From NCBI GenBank assembly GCA_965247375.1, contig CBDFHU010000025.1:1-64000 (forward strand): a stretch of DNA of 64,000 nucleotides, read 5' to 3'. Shown in pieces: positions 35,130-44,849 of the stretch (positions are counted from its first letter, which is position 1; each line of letters starts with the position of its first letter). The position numbers and the translations under genes are program-made. The DNA comes from Arsenicibacter sp965247375. GTDB taxonomy: Bacteria > Bacteroidota > Bacteroidia > Cytophagales > Spirosomataceae. A model generated the notes under the pieces. The model had not been told where the DNA came from, ran no database searches, and saw only the letters and a program-made list of their open reading frames with translations.

Positions 35130-38100
35130 ATGCATCGTACCAGTATCATTTTACTTTATTTTATGATTTTACGTATAAAAGTAAGTTTGAGCGTAATCAC
35201 GAAGCTAGGCATCCTTATTGGTCTGCTTTTCAGTAGCTACATCACATTTGCTCAGACAACTACACCAAACCTGACCCTGACTCCAACCGCCATCACTGGT
35301 TTTACGACAGAACTCAGTAAGCCGTCTGCCCCCAAAGCCTATACACTACAGGCGGCAAATTTGCGGGATACGCTTCGATTAATTGCGTCAGCCGGCTATG
35401 AAATCAGTCCGAACGGCTCATTTTATAGCAATACGCTCAGTCTGCCGCCGTCGACGGAGTCCGCGATCATTATCGTTCGTATGACCGGGACCGGCTTATT
35501 TACCGGGGCCAATAATGGCTCCATCAATCACATAAGTACGGGATTACTGACACGGACGCTCGGGCTATCGGGAACGGTAAGCGCGTTCACCGGTATCTCA
35601 ACCATAGCCGATGCAAGAATGATGGTTGTCGGAAAAGAGGCGCTGATTCAGGGCACCGTGACGGTCAACCGCCAGTTTGATAACGGACAAGTGATGTATA
35701 TTCAGGATAAAACCGGTGGGATAGCCTTGTTTGTACCGGCTGCCAACGCGGCAATATACACTCAGGTACAGACCGGCATTCAGACAGGGAATGAAATCAA
35801 TGTACGTGGAATACTCGGGTATCAGAAAGGCGCTGTCGGCCTTACGTCAATCTCAAGCCTTTCGGTTGTGAATGCCACAACGGCCCTTCCGGCCCCGAAA
35901 CTGATCACAACCGGACAGATGGGCGATCCGGATAACCTCGGCCTGCTGGTGAAAATTGACAGTGTTGCCATTACTGATACCAGACCGGCATTGGTGGCCG
36001 GAACAGACTTTACATTCCGTGATACGACCAATACAACAGGACGGTTCCGGATCCGTACCGGCGTCAATGATGTAATTAATTCGCTGAAGCCTGCCCGCCG
36101 GTTTGCGCTGACCGGTATTCTGGACGGATATGATCTGGATGACGAAACCGAAAACGGGTCATTGGGAAACCGGCTTTTTCCGCGTTCGCAGAGAGATATT
36201 GAGGGAACGACGGAGCTGGCTGTATCAGACGGAGGCGTTCCGAACCGTGAACAGACTCTTGAACTGGCTACCTGGAATGTGGACAGTCTTGGTGCGGTGC
36301 TTCAGGGACCGGTATTCAGCGGGCTAAACGATGCCCTGCAACGAACGTATGCCGCTAACATTATCCGCTATCTGGGAGCAGATGTACTGGTATTGCCGGG
36401 AGTGTCAAATCCGTCTGCCCTGACGGCAATTGCGGCGCAGGTCAGCAGTGTTACCAGTAAGACATACGTAGCCGTCTGCCCGCAGAGCAGCTATTATACC
36501 GGCGAAAATCCACGTGTATGTTTTCTGTACAAATCAGATCTTTTTACAGCGCCCCCCGCTGTATCAGTCGTATCAACGAGCCTGGTAACCGCCGATTGGG
36601 ATGGCGGTCGTTTTCCTGTTGTCCTGACCGGAAATGCAAAGTTAAACGGGCTGACCCGGCGGATAAACATTGTCGGGATTCATGCGCATGAAGGTAGTAC
36701 AATAACTGATTTTTCGGTCCGGCAGCGGGCCGCGTCTCAGCTGAAAGCCTACCTGGACAGCCGATCGACGGAAGTATTTCTGGTGACCGGCGAATTTGGT
36801 GATGATATGATCCGGTCGGTAGCTGCTGCGTCAAGTCCGTCACCATATGAGGGCCTCCTGAGTGGTACAAACAGCCTTTCTGCGGTAACAAGATCATTAT
36901 CAGCCAGCCGGCTGACTACATCCCTGTCGGCCGATATGATGACCAGTCATGTCCTGATCTCAGACGAGCTATTTGCCAATTTTATTTTGGGAACAGCATC
37001 CACTTTGTCGCCGGATACCATAGTGCCGGATTATCTGCCGAATGCTGCGGACTGGGGTATGAGTGTTTCTGATTATCTACCGGTAATGGCACGGTTCAGC
37101 CTGGCAACACCGGGGTCACTGACAGCAACGCTGGTCGGAACATCGACCATATGTGGCGAGAATACGGCCCCGCTGATGGTGAATATCGTCGGTGGCGTTG
37201 CTCCATATCAACTGGTAATCAACAACGGTACCAGTTCGACAACGATTACAAACTATACCAGCGGCGCGAAAATTCCGCTTAGTCTGACCAGTACAACCAG
37301 TTACAGCCTGGTATCGGTGACCGATGCGCTGAGCATTACGGCCGGCACGTTGTCGGGAACGGCTACTGTGACGGTCATTCCCAACGTGCGGCCGGTCAGT
37401 GTTACCATCAGTCCGGCCAGCACCTCGTATTGTCAGGGCAAGACTGTTTCGCTGAGTGCAGTTGTCAACAGCGGGCAATTGCCGTTACGATATCAGTGGA
37501 ATTCCGGTGAAGCAACACCGGTGATTTCGGCCAGCGCAACCGGTACGTATCAGCTTACCGTCATCGACGGACTGGGTTGTACCGGGATTGCTTCCATGAG
37601 TACAACCGTAAATACGATTCCGGATTTATCAACATTCGGCGCCTCAGTCTCGGCCTTATGTACGGCTACCAGCCAGGCAACGACGTTTACGGCGAATATC
37701 GGTAATCTGGCCGCACCGGCAAGTTATACGCTTGGTAGCCCGACCGGAACGGTATCAGGCACAATTGTGGATACAGGCGAGTATGCTCAGTTCATGTCCA
37801 TTACCAGAACTGCCGTGTATACACTAACTGTCGGTACTCCGCAGGGCTGTACGGCTTCGGCGACGCAGAGTGTTTCCCTGAACGCAACCCCATCCATTTT
37901 CAGCTTTGCGGCAACCCCGAGCTGTGCCGGGCGTCCGTCAACCTTTACGGCCCTGGTCAGCGGACTGACAGGAGGCTACAGTTATACGCTGACGGACGGT
38001 TCATCGAATATTTTTGGTACCGGCACGGCGGCTACGCCGTTCAATGCCGTGTTAGTACCGGCTGCGACGAGTACGTACAGTCTGATTGTGGCTAATCAGA

Positions 38101-40484
38101 ATTGTACGGCACAATCCAGTGCATTGGTACAGGTAGGAACGGCGGTACCCGTTGCAACACTGAGCACATCAACCAGTGTGTTAACCTGCTCATTGCCATC
38201 TGCTACGTTATTTGCCAGTGGTGGCGTGAATTACGCATTTTCTCCGATCAACGGCAGTACATTAACCAATACAACCGGTACGATTTCCGTTAATCAGCCA
38301 GGCACCTATACGGTACGGGTAACCGATGTGTATGGCTGTACTGCTTCGGCCAGTACGTTTGTGATTGCCAATAATACCGTTCCGAATGCCACTCTGACGG
38401 CTACAAACACGGTCTTTAACTGTACCAACCGAACCAGTACGCTCATTGCAACAGGCGGCGATCTGTATTCATTCTACAATCCGGCCGGTGTTCTGCTGCA
38501 AACCAGCACACTAAATACCTTTGCCCTGAATACGGCCTTGGGTTACACCGGCGGAACTTACAGTGTAGTGGTATCGACGGCCAGTGGTTGTACCGCAGCG
38601 GCAACGGCAACCATTACCTCCAATAATGCTGTACCAACGGTAGGCCTGACTGTCAGCGGACAAATTACGTGTTCCCAGCCCAAGGTACAGCTTGCAGTAA
38701 CGCATACTGAAACCGCGACCAGTTATAAGTTCACCAACGCTAACGTACCGGGTTATGTTGCCTTTGTTTCGCCGCCAACCAATATTCTGGATGTAACAAC
38801 CGCCGGATTTTATCAGGTCGAAGTAACATTTGCAAACGGATGTGTGGGCGTAGCGACGGTTCAGGTTGCAGCGAGTACGTCTGTACCGGGCGTAACTCTG
38901 AGTTCAAGCGGGCAACTTTCCTGTTCAAATCCGACGGTGAGACTATCCGCTGTACACAGTGAAGCGGCTACGCGTTACGAATTTACATCACCATCAGGCG
39001 TAACAACATTGGTAACTCCACCACTGAATTCTGTAACTGCGAATACGACGGGAAGCTATTCAGTAAAGGTAGTTTTCCAGAGTGGGTGTACCGCAACGGC
39101 CTCAGTTAATGTTACGCAAAATATTGATAGTCCGACAGTAGCACTCCAGGTAAACGGGCAATTATCATGTGCCCAGAGTAGAGTAACATTAACGGCTATT
39201 CATACCGCAGCAGCCCGGTTATATACATTTCGTGGTCCCGCCGGTTTTTTAGTAAATACAACGAATAATTTTGTAGAGACGACTGTAGAGGGGAAATACA
39301 CGGTAGACGTTGCTTTTGTTGGGGGCTGCTCGGCAAGTAGTGAATTAACCGAGGTCAAAAGTTTATCAGGAACGCTTTCTGCAATAATCTCCGGTAACAC
39401 AACGGTTTGTTCCGGCGCAAGCACTATTTTAACGGTTATAACTTCTGATGGTGCTACTGTCCGCTGGTCAACCGGCGGCGAAACGGCTAGAAGTATCAGC
39501 TATCGACCGGGAGGAACTACACCTGTCTCCGTTACAGTGACACAAGGTAGTTGTGTCGCCGTTGCCAGTACTACTGTGTTTGTCACTGCTTGCGCCCCGC
39601 TTGTACTACTTGCTCCTACGTATAGCTGTAGTTCCGGTCAATTCTTCTTCCGGTCAACAGGAGGTGATGGTACTCCGGTTGAATACTCAGCCGTAGGCAT
39701 ATCCGGGTGGACGACAAATGTGGGGCCGTATGTTGTTAAACCATTTGAAGATGCAGGATCGTTTGTTCTACAGGCAAGAACTACAGCTAATCCGAGTAAT
39801 GTGATAACGTATATCTGGGACTGGAAAGCGGCTTGCACTTCTACTCCGCCATCCAGCACAACTACCACACCAAAGACAAGCATAGATACAGAAACCACAG
39901 GTAATAGTTGTTCCAGTCCGGCAGAAACCCTCGGGAGTCCGCTGGCACTTCTGACACCAACATACAACTGTCAGACAGGGGCCGTTCAATTCAGAACGAC
40001 AGGTGGTACCGGCACAAAGCTGGAATACATGTCAATCGGTATTACCGGCTGGACTACCAACTGCCAGTCGGCGATTGATGATCCGGCGATAGTCACCTTA
40101 ATCCGGAATCAAAGTTCTCAGGTCAGCCCGTATACCTTGCGGGCAAGGCAGGACGGAAATACGGTCACGCTTACGTGGGATCCACGCACAGTCTGCGCAG
40201 CAGGCGGACGCGAAGGTTCCGGCATTGCGGATTTTGTCAATGTGAAGGTGCTCGGTAACCCGACACTCAGTGAGGAAGTAGAGGTGGAGCTGGAAAGCAC
40301 AGGCAAAAATGCGGTCAGCCTGTACCTGACTGATGCGCAGGGCAATGTGCGCTTTGACGAACAGATTCAGAAACCGGCACCGGTCGAGCGCAAGACGATC
40401 CGGTTGGGCCGTCAGGCCGGCATGTACCTGCTTCTGGTAAAGTCGGGTTCAGCCGTAAAAGTGGTGAAGATTCTCCGGCAATAA
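35130..40484 (+). CDS. Giant T9SS cargo protein with OB-fold, degenerate EEP nuclease domain and Ig-like repeats
   Basis: The 1784-residue protein has a signal peptide ending near residue 41 ('SSYITFAQ'). An OB-fold-like part (about 165-355, 'EALIQGTVTVNR', 'MYIQDKTGGIALF') is followed by an endonuclease/exonuclease/phosphatase fold (about 376-655), the domain pair of ExeM-type extracellular nucleases. The catalytic positions are changed: LQE is 'LPG' (422-424), GDFN is 'GEFG' (554-557) and SDH is 'SDY' (647-649); His518 or 520 of 'IHAHEG' remains. Ig/PKD-like repeats with paired Cys cover about 690-1490, two further repeats about 1495-1695, and a T9SS sorting domain ends the protein ('VKVLGNPTLSEEVEVELES'). 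It is likely a surface or matrix protein, not an active nuclease. Confidence 0.88.
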   Translation: MHRTSIILLYFMILRIKVSLSVITKLGILIGLLFSSYITFAQTTTPNLTLTPTAITGFTTELSKPSAPKAYTLQAANLRDTLRLIASAGYEISPNGSFYSNTLSLPPSTESAIIIVRMTGTGLFTGANNGSINHISTGLLTRTLGLSGTVSAFTGISTIADARMMVVGKEALIQGTVTVNRQFDNGQVMYIQDKTGGIALFVPAANAAIYTQVQTGIQTGNEINVRGILGYQKGAVGLTSISSLSVVNATTALPAPKLITTGQMGDPDNLGLLVKIDSVAITDTRPALVAGTDFTFRDTTNTTGRFRIRTGVNDVINSLKPARRFALTGILDGYDLDDETENGSLGNRLFPRSQRDIEGTTELAVSDGGVPNREQTLELATWNVDSLGAVLQGPVFSGLNDALQRTYAANIIRYLGADVLVLPGVSNPSALTAIAAQVSSVTSKTYVAVCPQSSYYTGENPRVCFLYKSDLFTAPPAVSVVSTSLVTADWDGGRFPVVLTGNAKLNGLTRRINIVGIHAHEGSTITDFSVRQRAASQLKAYLDSRSTEVFLVTGEFGDDMIRSVAAASSPSPYEGLLSGTNSLSAVTRSLSASRLTTSLSADMMTSHVLISDELFANFILGTASTLSPDTIVPDYLPNAADWGMSVSDYLPVMARFSLATPGSLTATLVGTSTICGENTAPLMVNIVGGVAPYQLVINNGTSSTTITNYTSGAKIPLSLTSTTSYSLVSVTDALSITAGTLSGTATVTVIPNVRPVSVTISPASTSYCQGKTVSLSAVVNSGQLPLRYQWNSGEATPVISASATGTYQLTVIDGLGCTGIASMSTTVNTIPDLSTFGASVSALCTATSQATTFTANIGNLAAPASYTLGSPTGTVSGTIVDTGEYAQFMSITRTAVYTLTVGTPQGCTASATQSVSLNATPSIFSFAATPSCAGRPSTFTALVSGLTGGYSYTLTDGSSNIFGTGTAATPFNAVLVPAATSTYSLIVANQNCTAQSSALVQVGTAVPVATLSTSTSVLTCSLPSATLFASGGVNYAFSPINGSTLTNTTGTISVNQPGTYTVRVTDVYGCTASASTFVIANNTVPNATLTATNTVFNCTNRTSTLIATGGDLYSFYNPAGVLLQTSTLNTFALNTALGYTGGTYSVVVSTASGCTAAATATITSNNAVPTVGLTVSGQITCSQPKVQLAVTHTETATSYKFTNANVPGYVAFVSPPTNILDVTTAGFYQVEVTFANGCVGVATVQVAASTSVPGVTLSSSGQLSCSNPTVRLSAVHSEAATRYEFTSPSGVTTLVTPPLNSVTANTTGSYSVKVVFQSGCTATASVNVTQNIDSPTVALQVNGQLSCAQSRVTLTAIHTAAARLYTFRGPAGFLVNTTNNFVETTVEGKYTVDVAFVGGCSASSELTEVKSLSGTLSAIISGNTTVCSGASTILTVITSDGATVRWSTGGETARSISYRPGGTTPVSVTVTQGSCVAVASTTVFVTACAPLVLLAPTYSCSSGQFFFRSTGGDGTPVEYSAVGISGWTTNVGPYVVKPFEDAGSFVLQARTTANPSNVITYIWDWKAACTSTPPSSTTTTPKTSIDTETTGNSCSSPAETLGSPLALLTPTYNCQTGAVQFRTTGGTGTKLEYMSIGITGWTTNCQSAIDDPAIVTLIRNQSSQVSPYTLRARQDGNTVTLTWDPRTVCAAGGREGSGIADFVNVKVLGNPTLSEEVEVELESTGKNAVSLYLTDAQGNVRFDEQIQKPAPVERKTIRLGRQAGMYLLLVKSGSAVKVVKILRQ
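38150..39360 (+). repeat. Five tandem Ig-like modules of about 85 codons
   Basis: In-frame units repeat a pattern with a 'GQLSC'-type strand, then 'YxF', 'G-Y-V', and a 'GCTA'-type end, so each has two Cys about 60 residues apart. The last three units begin near residues 1171, 1255 and 1339 ('SGQITCSQP', 'SGQLSCSNP', 'NGQLSCAQS') and are the most alike. Confidence 0.75.
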
Positions 40485-40500
40485 CCGGAATGGTTTACGA

Positions 40501-40534
40501 AAAACCCGGACAGGTTTCAGCCCGTCCGGGTTTT
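40501..40534. terminator. Bidirectional terminator between giant protein gene and nagB
   Basis: AAAACCCGGAC (40501-40511) pairs perfectly with GTCCGGGTTTT (40524-40534) around a 12-nt loop. A-rich and T-rich ends on the two arms let it serve both convergent genes. Confidence 0.85.
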
Positions 40535-40539
40535 GCTTT

Positions 40540-41262
40540 TTACATCAGGGCACCGGCTGCTTCATCTACCCAGACATGCGCATTCGGATGTCGCTGAATA
40601 ATGGTGGCCGGAAAGTCCGTTGACACCGGTGCGGTCAGTGCCTGATGAATAGCCGCTGCCTTCCCCTGTCCGTTGGCCATTAAAATAACCTCTTTAGCGT
40701 CCGTCAGGTGCTGCAAACCAATCGTAATTCCTTTAGTCAGCGGTGTTGGTTTGGTGAAGTACTTCTGCCCGACAGTAATCGTTGTTTCGTGCAGGTCAAT
40801 TACGTGGCAGTAATTGGAAAACGGCGTACCCGGCTCGTTCAGAGCAATGTGTCCGTTCAGGCCGATGCCTACCAGCAGCAAATCCAGCCCGCCGTGAGCA
40901 GCAATGGCTGCATCAATCCGGCGGCATTCAGCCGCTAAATCATCCGCTTTCGCATTGAAATAATGAATCCGTTCCGCCGGAATGCCGAGCGGAATGAACA
41001 GGTCATGGTAAAGGTGGTACGAGCAGCTTCCGTTATCATCCGGTCCCATGCCGACCCATTCGTCGAGGCCGATAAACGAACACTGGTTCAGGTTGGCGTG
41101 GCCCGTCTGCGCCAGGTCAACCAACTGGTGAAAGGTACCGATGGGCGTAGCGCCGGAAGCCAGGCAAATGAGGGCGTCCGGTTTACGTTTCAGAAGGGCC
41201 GCAATGTGTTCGGCGGCATGTTGCGACAGTTCAGCGTACGTAGGAAAACGACGGAATGACAT
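40540..41262 (-). CDS. nagB: Glucosamine-6-phosphate deaminase family protein
   Basis: The 240-residue protein has 'ICLASGATPIGTF' (phosphate-binding loop), 'FIGLDEWVGMGPDDNGSC' with the catalytic acidic residues, and 'GIGLNGHIALNEPGTPF'. NagB turns glucosamine-6-phosphate into fructose-6-phosphate and ammonia. The ATG at 41262 fits the family N-terminus; a longer frame to 41379 would run into the promoter region of the divergent dehydrogenase gene. The related 6-phosphogluconolactonase is excluded by the 'NEPG' motif but a distant homologue is possible. Confidence 0.88.
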   Translation of the reverse strand: MSFRRFPTYAELSQHAAEHIAALLKRKPDALICLASGATPIGTFHQLVDLAQTGHANLNQCSFIGLDEWVGMGPDDNGSCSYHLYHDLFIPLGIPAERIHYFNAKADDLAAECRRIDAAIAAHGGLDLLLVGIGLNGHIALNEPGTPFSNYCHVIDLHETTITVGQKYFTKPTPLTKGITIGLQHLTDAKEVILMANGQGKAAAIHQALTAPVSTDFPATIIQRHPNAHVWVDEAAGALM

Positions 41263-41373
41263 ACAATAAGGGTTGGAATGAGGATTTGCTATTTCCTCAA
41301 AAAAACGAAAAATTGGTAAGCTTATACCCAAAAGCCCGTTATTATTGCGGAATGGAGTAAACAAAACGAGTTT

Positions 41374-42903
41374 ATGCAATCGATCTTACCACTTCCGGTG
41401 CAGGGAATAAAACCCGGAACAAGCACCGGCCAGATTTTCTGGCACAACGAATCATCAGAACGAACCATTGAATCGTATTCACCGGCCGACGGCCAGCTCA
41501 TTGCGCGGGTTTATACCTCGACCCGCAGTGATTATGATAAAGTTATAGACACTGCGCAGGCCGCTTTTCAGGACTGGCGGCGCTGGCCGGCACCGAAACG
41601 CGGTGATATTGTACGACAAATGGGCGATCAGTTCCGGATCTATAAAAAAGAACTGGGAACGCTTGTGAGCTACGAAATGGGCAAATCGCTTCAGGAGGGG
41701 CTGGGCGAGGTGCAGGAAATTATTGATATCTGCGATTTTGCGGTCGGACTGTCCCGGCAGCTGTACGGCCTGACCATGCATTCAGAGCGGCCGGCGCACC
41801 GGATGTATGAGCAATGGCATCCGCTGGGTGTAGTCGGGGTAATTTCGGCATTTAATTTTCCGGTGGCGGTCTGGTCCTGGAATGCCATGATTGCCTGGGT
41901 ATGCGGAGATGTATGCGTCTGGAAACCGTCGGAGAAAACACCGCTGACGGCACTGGCCTGCCAGCAGATCATCCAGGATGTATTGCGGAATAACGAAGTG
42001 CCGGAAGGCGTCTCCTGTCTTATCAGCGGTGGCCGCGAAACCGGCGAATGGCTGTCCCGTGACCCGAGGGTGGCACTGGTGTCAGCAACAGGCAGTACGC
42101 GCATGGGCAAGGCCGTCGGCAGTGCCGTGGCTGAACGAATGGGCCGCAGCCTGCTGGAGCTGGGCGGCAACAACGCCATCATTGTCTCCCAGCATGCCGA
42201 TATCGATATCGCCATCCCTGCCATTGTGTTCGGTGCAGTCGGAACGGCCGGTCAGCGTTGTACTACCACCCGCCGGCTGATCATTCACGAAAGTATTTAC
42301 GAGGAAGTCAAACAGCGGCTGGCGCGTGCCTATCAGCAACTGCGGATCGGTAACCCGCTGGATGAGGTCAACCATGTAGGACCATTAATTGATCAGCAGG
42401 CGGTGCAGAGCTATCTGGCGGCAGTTGACGAAATCCGGTCGCAGGGAGGTCGCTTTGTGGTGCAGCCGGGTGTAGTTGACGGTGCGGGCTTCGAGTCCGG
42501 CTGTTACGTTAAACCGTGCATTGCCGAAGCTGAAAACCATTGGGCGGTGGTACAGCGTGAAACGTTCGCGCCGATTCTGTATGTAATGAAGTACCGGACC
42601 CTTGAGGAGGCAATTGCTCTACAAAATGGCGTACCACAAGGACTGTCGTCGTCAATTTTTACCCTGAATATGCGCGAGGCTGAGCAGTTTCTGTCGGTTG
42701 CCGGTTCAGACTGTGGCATTGCCAATGTAAATATTGGTACCTCAGGTGCTGAAATAGGAGGAGCTTTCGGGGGAGAAAAAGAAACGGGCGGTGGCCGGGA
42801 GTCGGGCTCGGATGCCTGGAAAGCGTATATGCGCCGCCAGACCAATACCATCAACTACGGAAACACCCTGCCGCTGGCACAGGGGATTAAGTTCGACCTG
42901 TAG
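41374..42903 (+). CDS. ALDH7-type aldehyde dehydrogenase (aminoadipic semialdehyde dehydrogenase-like)
   Basis: The 509-residue protein is an NAD(P)-dependent aldehyde dehydrogenase with the general base Glu262 in 'LLELGGNNA' and nucleophile Cys296 in 'GTAGQRCTTTRR'. 'GVVGVISAFNFPVAVWSWN' and the C-terminal 'IGGAFGGEKETGGGRESGSDAW' are typical of the antiquitin (ALDH7) group, which oxidises alpha-aminoadipic semialdehyde in lysine breakdown. The substrate assignment follows from family resemblance only. It is divergent from nagB, with a 111-nt gap. Confidence 0.88.
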   Translation: MQSILPLPVQGIKPGTSTGQIFWHNESSERTIESYSPADGQLIARVYTSTRSDYDKVIDTAQAAFQDWRRWPAPKRGDIVRQMGDQFRIYKKELGTLVSYEMGKSLQEGLGEVQEIIDICDFAVGLSRQLYGLTMHSERPAHRMYEQWHPLGVVGVISAFNFPVAVWSWNAMIAWVCGDVCVWKPSEKTPLTALACQQIIQDVLRNNEVPEGVSCLISGGRETGEWLSRDPRVALVSATGSTRMGKAVGSAVAERMGRSLLELGGNNAIIVSQHADIDIAIPAIVFGAVGTAGQRCTTTRRLIIHESIYEEVKQRLARAYQQLRIGNPLDEVNHVGPLIDQQAVQSYLAAVDEIRSQGGRFVVQPGVVDGAGFESGCYVKPCIAEAENHWAVVQRETFAPILYVMKYRTLEEAIALQNGVPQGLSSSIFTLNMREAEQFLSVAGSDCGIANVNIGTSGAEIGGAFGGEKETGGGRESGSDAWKAYMRRQTNTINYGNTLPLAQGIKFDL

Positions 42904-42914
42904 AAAATGTAAAC

Positions 42915-42975
42915 TGAATAATGTAAAATGTATGACGGGCTTCTGAATACCGCATTGTACATTTTACATTATTCA
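42915..42975. repeat. 18-bp perfect AT-rich inverted repeat
   Basis: The arms 42915-42932 (starting TGAATAATGTAAAA) and 42958-42975 are exact inverted repeats around a 25-nt spacer. They fill the gap between the convergent dehydrogenase and epimerase genes. There is no U-tract, so it may be a dispersed element more than a simple terminator. Confidence 0.75.
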
Positions 42976-42988
42976 TTAACTATTCAGT

Positions 42989-43969
42989 TCAGGACAACCA
43001 CACCTTAATATGGCCTGCCATTGACTGATTTGGCTCCAGCACCTGTAAGCCCTCGCCGTTATTGAATGCGTTGACGTTGGCCGTCAGGGGTTCTATCGCA
43101 ATGCTGTCGCGGCGGTCTGGTGTATAAACGACCAGATACGGAAAGGACGAATCCTGCCAGACGTGTAAGGATGTATTGATGGCCGGTGCTTGAAGGACCG
43201 TTTCGGCACCGGTTTGTTCAGGCAATACCAGAAAGGCATTATCCAGGCTTTTTTCATAAAGTGAAAGCGGGCCTGTATACGGAAACGGCTTCCGGCCAAC
43301 CGGCAACAGATCTTCGTCGAGTGTGATAGAGGTGTCTGTCGGTAGTTCAATGCTCATCCCGTCAACCGGCTCGTTGTTGAGTGTAAAATACGGGTGCCAG
43401 CCAAAGGCCATCGGTGCACGGGTAATGCCGGTATTAGTCGCCCGGAAATCCAGTGAGAACACGAGAGTACCTGCTTCAGTAAGGCTCAGTGTGTAAGTCA
43501 TTTCAAGCCGGAACGGAAACGGATAGCCATTCACCTCACCGGTGTAAATATAAGCCAGGGTCAGCGAAGCAGCCTGTCCGGTAATGGTCTGGCCGACAAT
43601 TTCAAACGGCTTGGGGTGCACCAGACCGTGAATGGCATTATCGTGGCCATAGTCATTAAACGGCAGGGTATAGGCCTCACCGTCGAAGCGATAGATACCA
43701 TATTTGATCCGACTCGGAAACGGAAATAACAAGGCACTCGAATAGGCCTCGTCGGCCCTTAATGCTTCGGGATTGTCAGCCACCCGCAGTAGTGAAACCA
43801 ACCCGTCGGGCTGATCCGGAGTCGGAGCTGAACCGGATTTTTTTAGAACAAGTTTGCGGATTACACCACCGTGTCCGGGTACAACAATCAGGCCTTCACC
43901 GGTTTCTGTATACTGAATGACGTATTCGGTGTAGGCACCGAAGGGTTGTTGAGTAATTGAAAATGCCAT
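42989..43969 (-). CDS. Aldose 1-epimerase family protein
   Basis: The 326-residue protein is beta-rich and has 'GHDNAIHGLVHPKPFEI' near residue 106 (His pair) and 'PMAFGWHPYFTLNN' near residue 191, the substrate-binding and catalytic His motifs of the galactose mutarotase fold. A conserved Glu near the C-terminus ('SIAIEPLTANVNAFNNGEG') would be the general base. It should interconvert anomers of a free sugar or sugar phosphate. There is no signal peptide, so it acts in the cytoplasm. It is transcribed alone. Confidence 0.9.
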   Translation of the reverse strand: MAFSITQQPFGAYTEYVIQYTETGEGLIVVPGHGGVIRKLVLKKSGSAPTPDQPDGLVSLLRVADNPEALRADEAYSSALLFPFPSRIKYGIYRFDGEAYTLPFNDYGHDNAIHGLVHPKPFEIVGQTITGQAASLTLAYIYTGEVNGYPFPFRLEMTYTLSLTEAGTLVFSLDFRATNTGITRAPMAFGWHPYFTLNNEPVDGMSIELPTDTSITLDEDLLPVGRKPFPYTGPLSLYEKSLDNAFLVLPEQTGAETVLQAPAINTSLHVWQDSSFPYLVVYTPDRRDSIAIEPLTANVNAFNNGEGLQVLEPNQSMAGHIKVWLS

Positions 43970-44055
43970 AAAGCTGTAAATTCTGCGTCGTTATATAGGA
44001 CACTAAAGTAGAGGAAGTTGTTCAGAAAAACGCAGAAAAGGGCTAAGAAAGGCGA

Positions 44056-44847
44056 TTAAAATTCGCCCTCCACACCGGCGCCAAACAGCGCAAAATCAAA
44101 CTTTACCGGATCGTCAGGATCAAGTTGCCGAAGCACATCCGTGAGTTCGAGCGCTGCTTTCCAGTCAGATTGCTCCCTGGTTAACAACCCGAAAGTACGT
44201 GCCACCCGCCCGACATGCACATCAATGGGTATAACTAACTGGCGGGGTTTAATGCGCGTCCAGATACCAAAGTCAACGCCGGCATTATCGTGCCTGACCA
44301 TCCAGCGGAGGAACATCAGTAAGCGTTTACAGGTTGAGTTGCGGGCCGGTGTGGCAATATGTTTCCGTGTACGATCCGGAAAATAGCTGTCATCAAGGTC
44401 ATAACCGCCGCAGAAGCGGTCATGGAAGAGGATCAGGTGGGGCTCAACGGTTCGTGCATTGCTATCGTCCGGCAGGAAGGCCTCTTCGAGCGAGTCGTGC
44501 TGCTGGTAATATTGCCGGAAAAAGTGCAGGAAATACAGCGCATCCGTTGCATTGAACGTGCGGTGTTTGAAGTCCAGAAAGCGTTTCAGGTCACTTTCCT
44601 GATGATTCCGCACGAAGTCATACGGTGCACCGTCCATGCGTGTAATCAGTTCCTGCGATTTTTTGAGGATAACCGGCCGCTGCCCCCATGCCAGAATAGC
44701 GGCCCAGAAGCCCATAATCTCAATATCCTGCTTCCGCGTAAACTGATGTGGGATACTGACCGGGTCTTTGTCAATGAAAGCAGGCTGGTTGTACTGGATG
44801 ACTTTCTGATTCAGCAGGCCGATAATTTCGTCGGATACGGGATGCAT
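44056..44847 (-). CDS. TIGR02757 (DUF2400) family protein
   Basis: The 263-residue protein matches the TIGR02757 pattern: 'DPVSIPHQFTRKQDIEIMGFWAAILAWGQR' region near the N-terminus, 'GGYDLDDSYFPDRTRKHIATPARNSTCKRLLMFLRWMVR' region in the middle, and 'PIDVHVGRVARTFGLL' with 'FDFALFGAGVEGEF' at the end. This family resembles helix-hairpin-helix DNA glycosylase folds, but its function is not known. It ends 2 nt after the small membrane-protein gene upstream starts its own operon, so the two and the LysM gene may be co-transcribed. Confidence 0.88.
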   Translation of the reverse strand: MHPVSDEIIGLLNQKVIQYNQPAFIDKDPVSIPHQFTRKQDIEIMGFWAAILAWGQRPVILKKSQELITRMDGAPYDFVRNHQESDLKRFLDFKHRTFNATDALYFLHFFRQYYQQHDSLEEAFLPDDSNARTVEPHLILFHDRFCGGYDLDDSYFPDRTRKHIATPARNSTCKRLLMFLRWMVRHDNAGVDFGIWTRIKPRQLVIPIDVHVGRVARTFGLLTREQSDWKAALELTDVLRQLDPDDPVKFDFALFGAGVEGEF

Positions 44848-44849
44848 GC

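Noticed and set aside
38150..39360. CRISPR-like or simple DNA repeat array
   Set aside because: The periodicity is of about 255 nt and in frame, and comes from Ig-like protein repeats with diverged DNA; there are no short direct repeats with spacers.
40540..41379. Longer version of nagB starting at 41379
   Set aside because: The extra 39 residues overlap the start of the divergent dehydrogenase gene and have no counterpart in the family; the ATG at 41262 is better.
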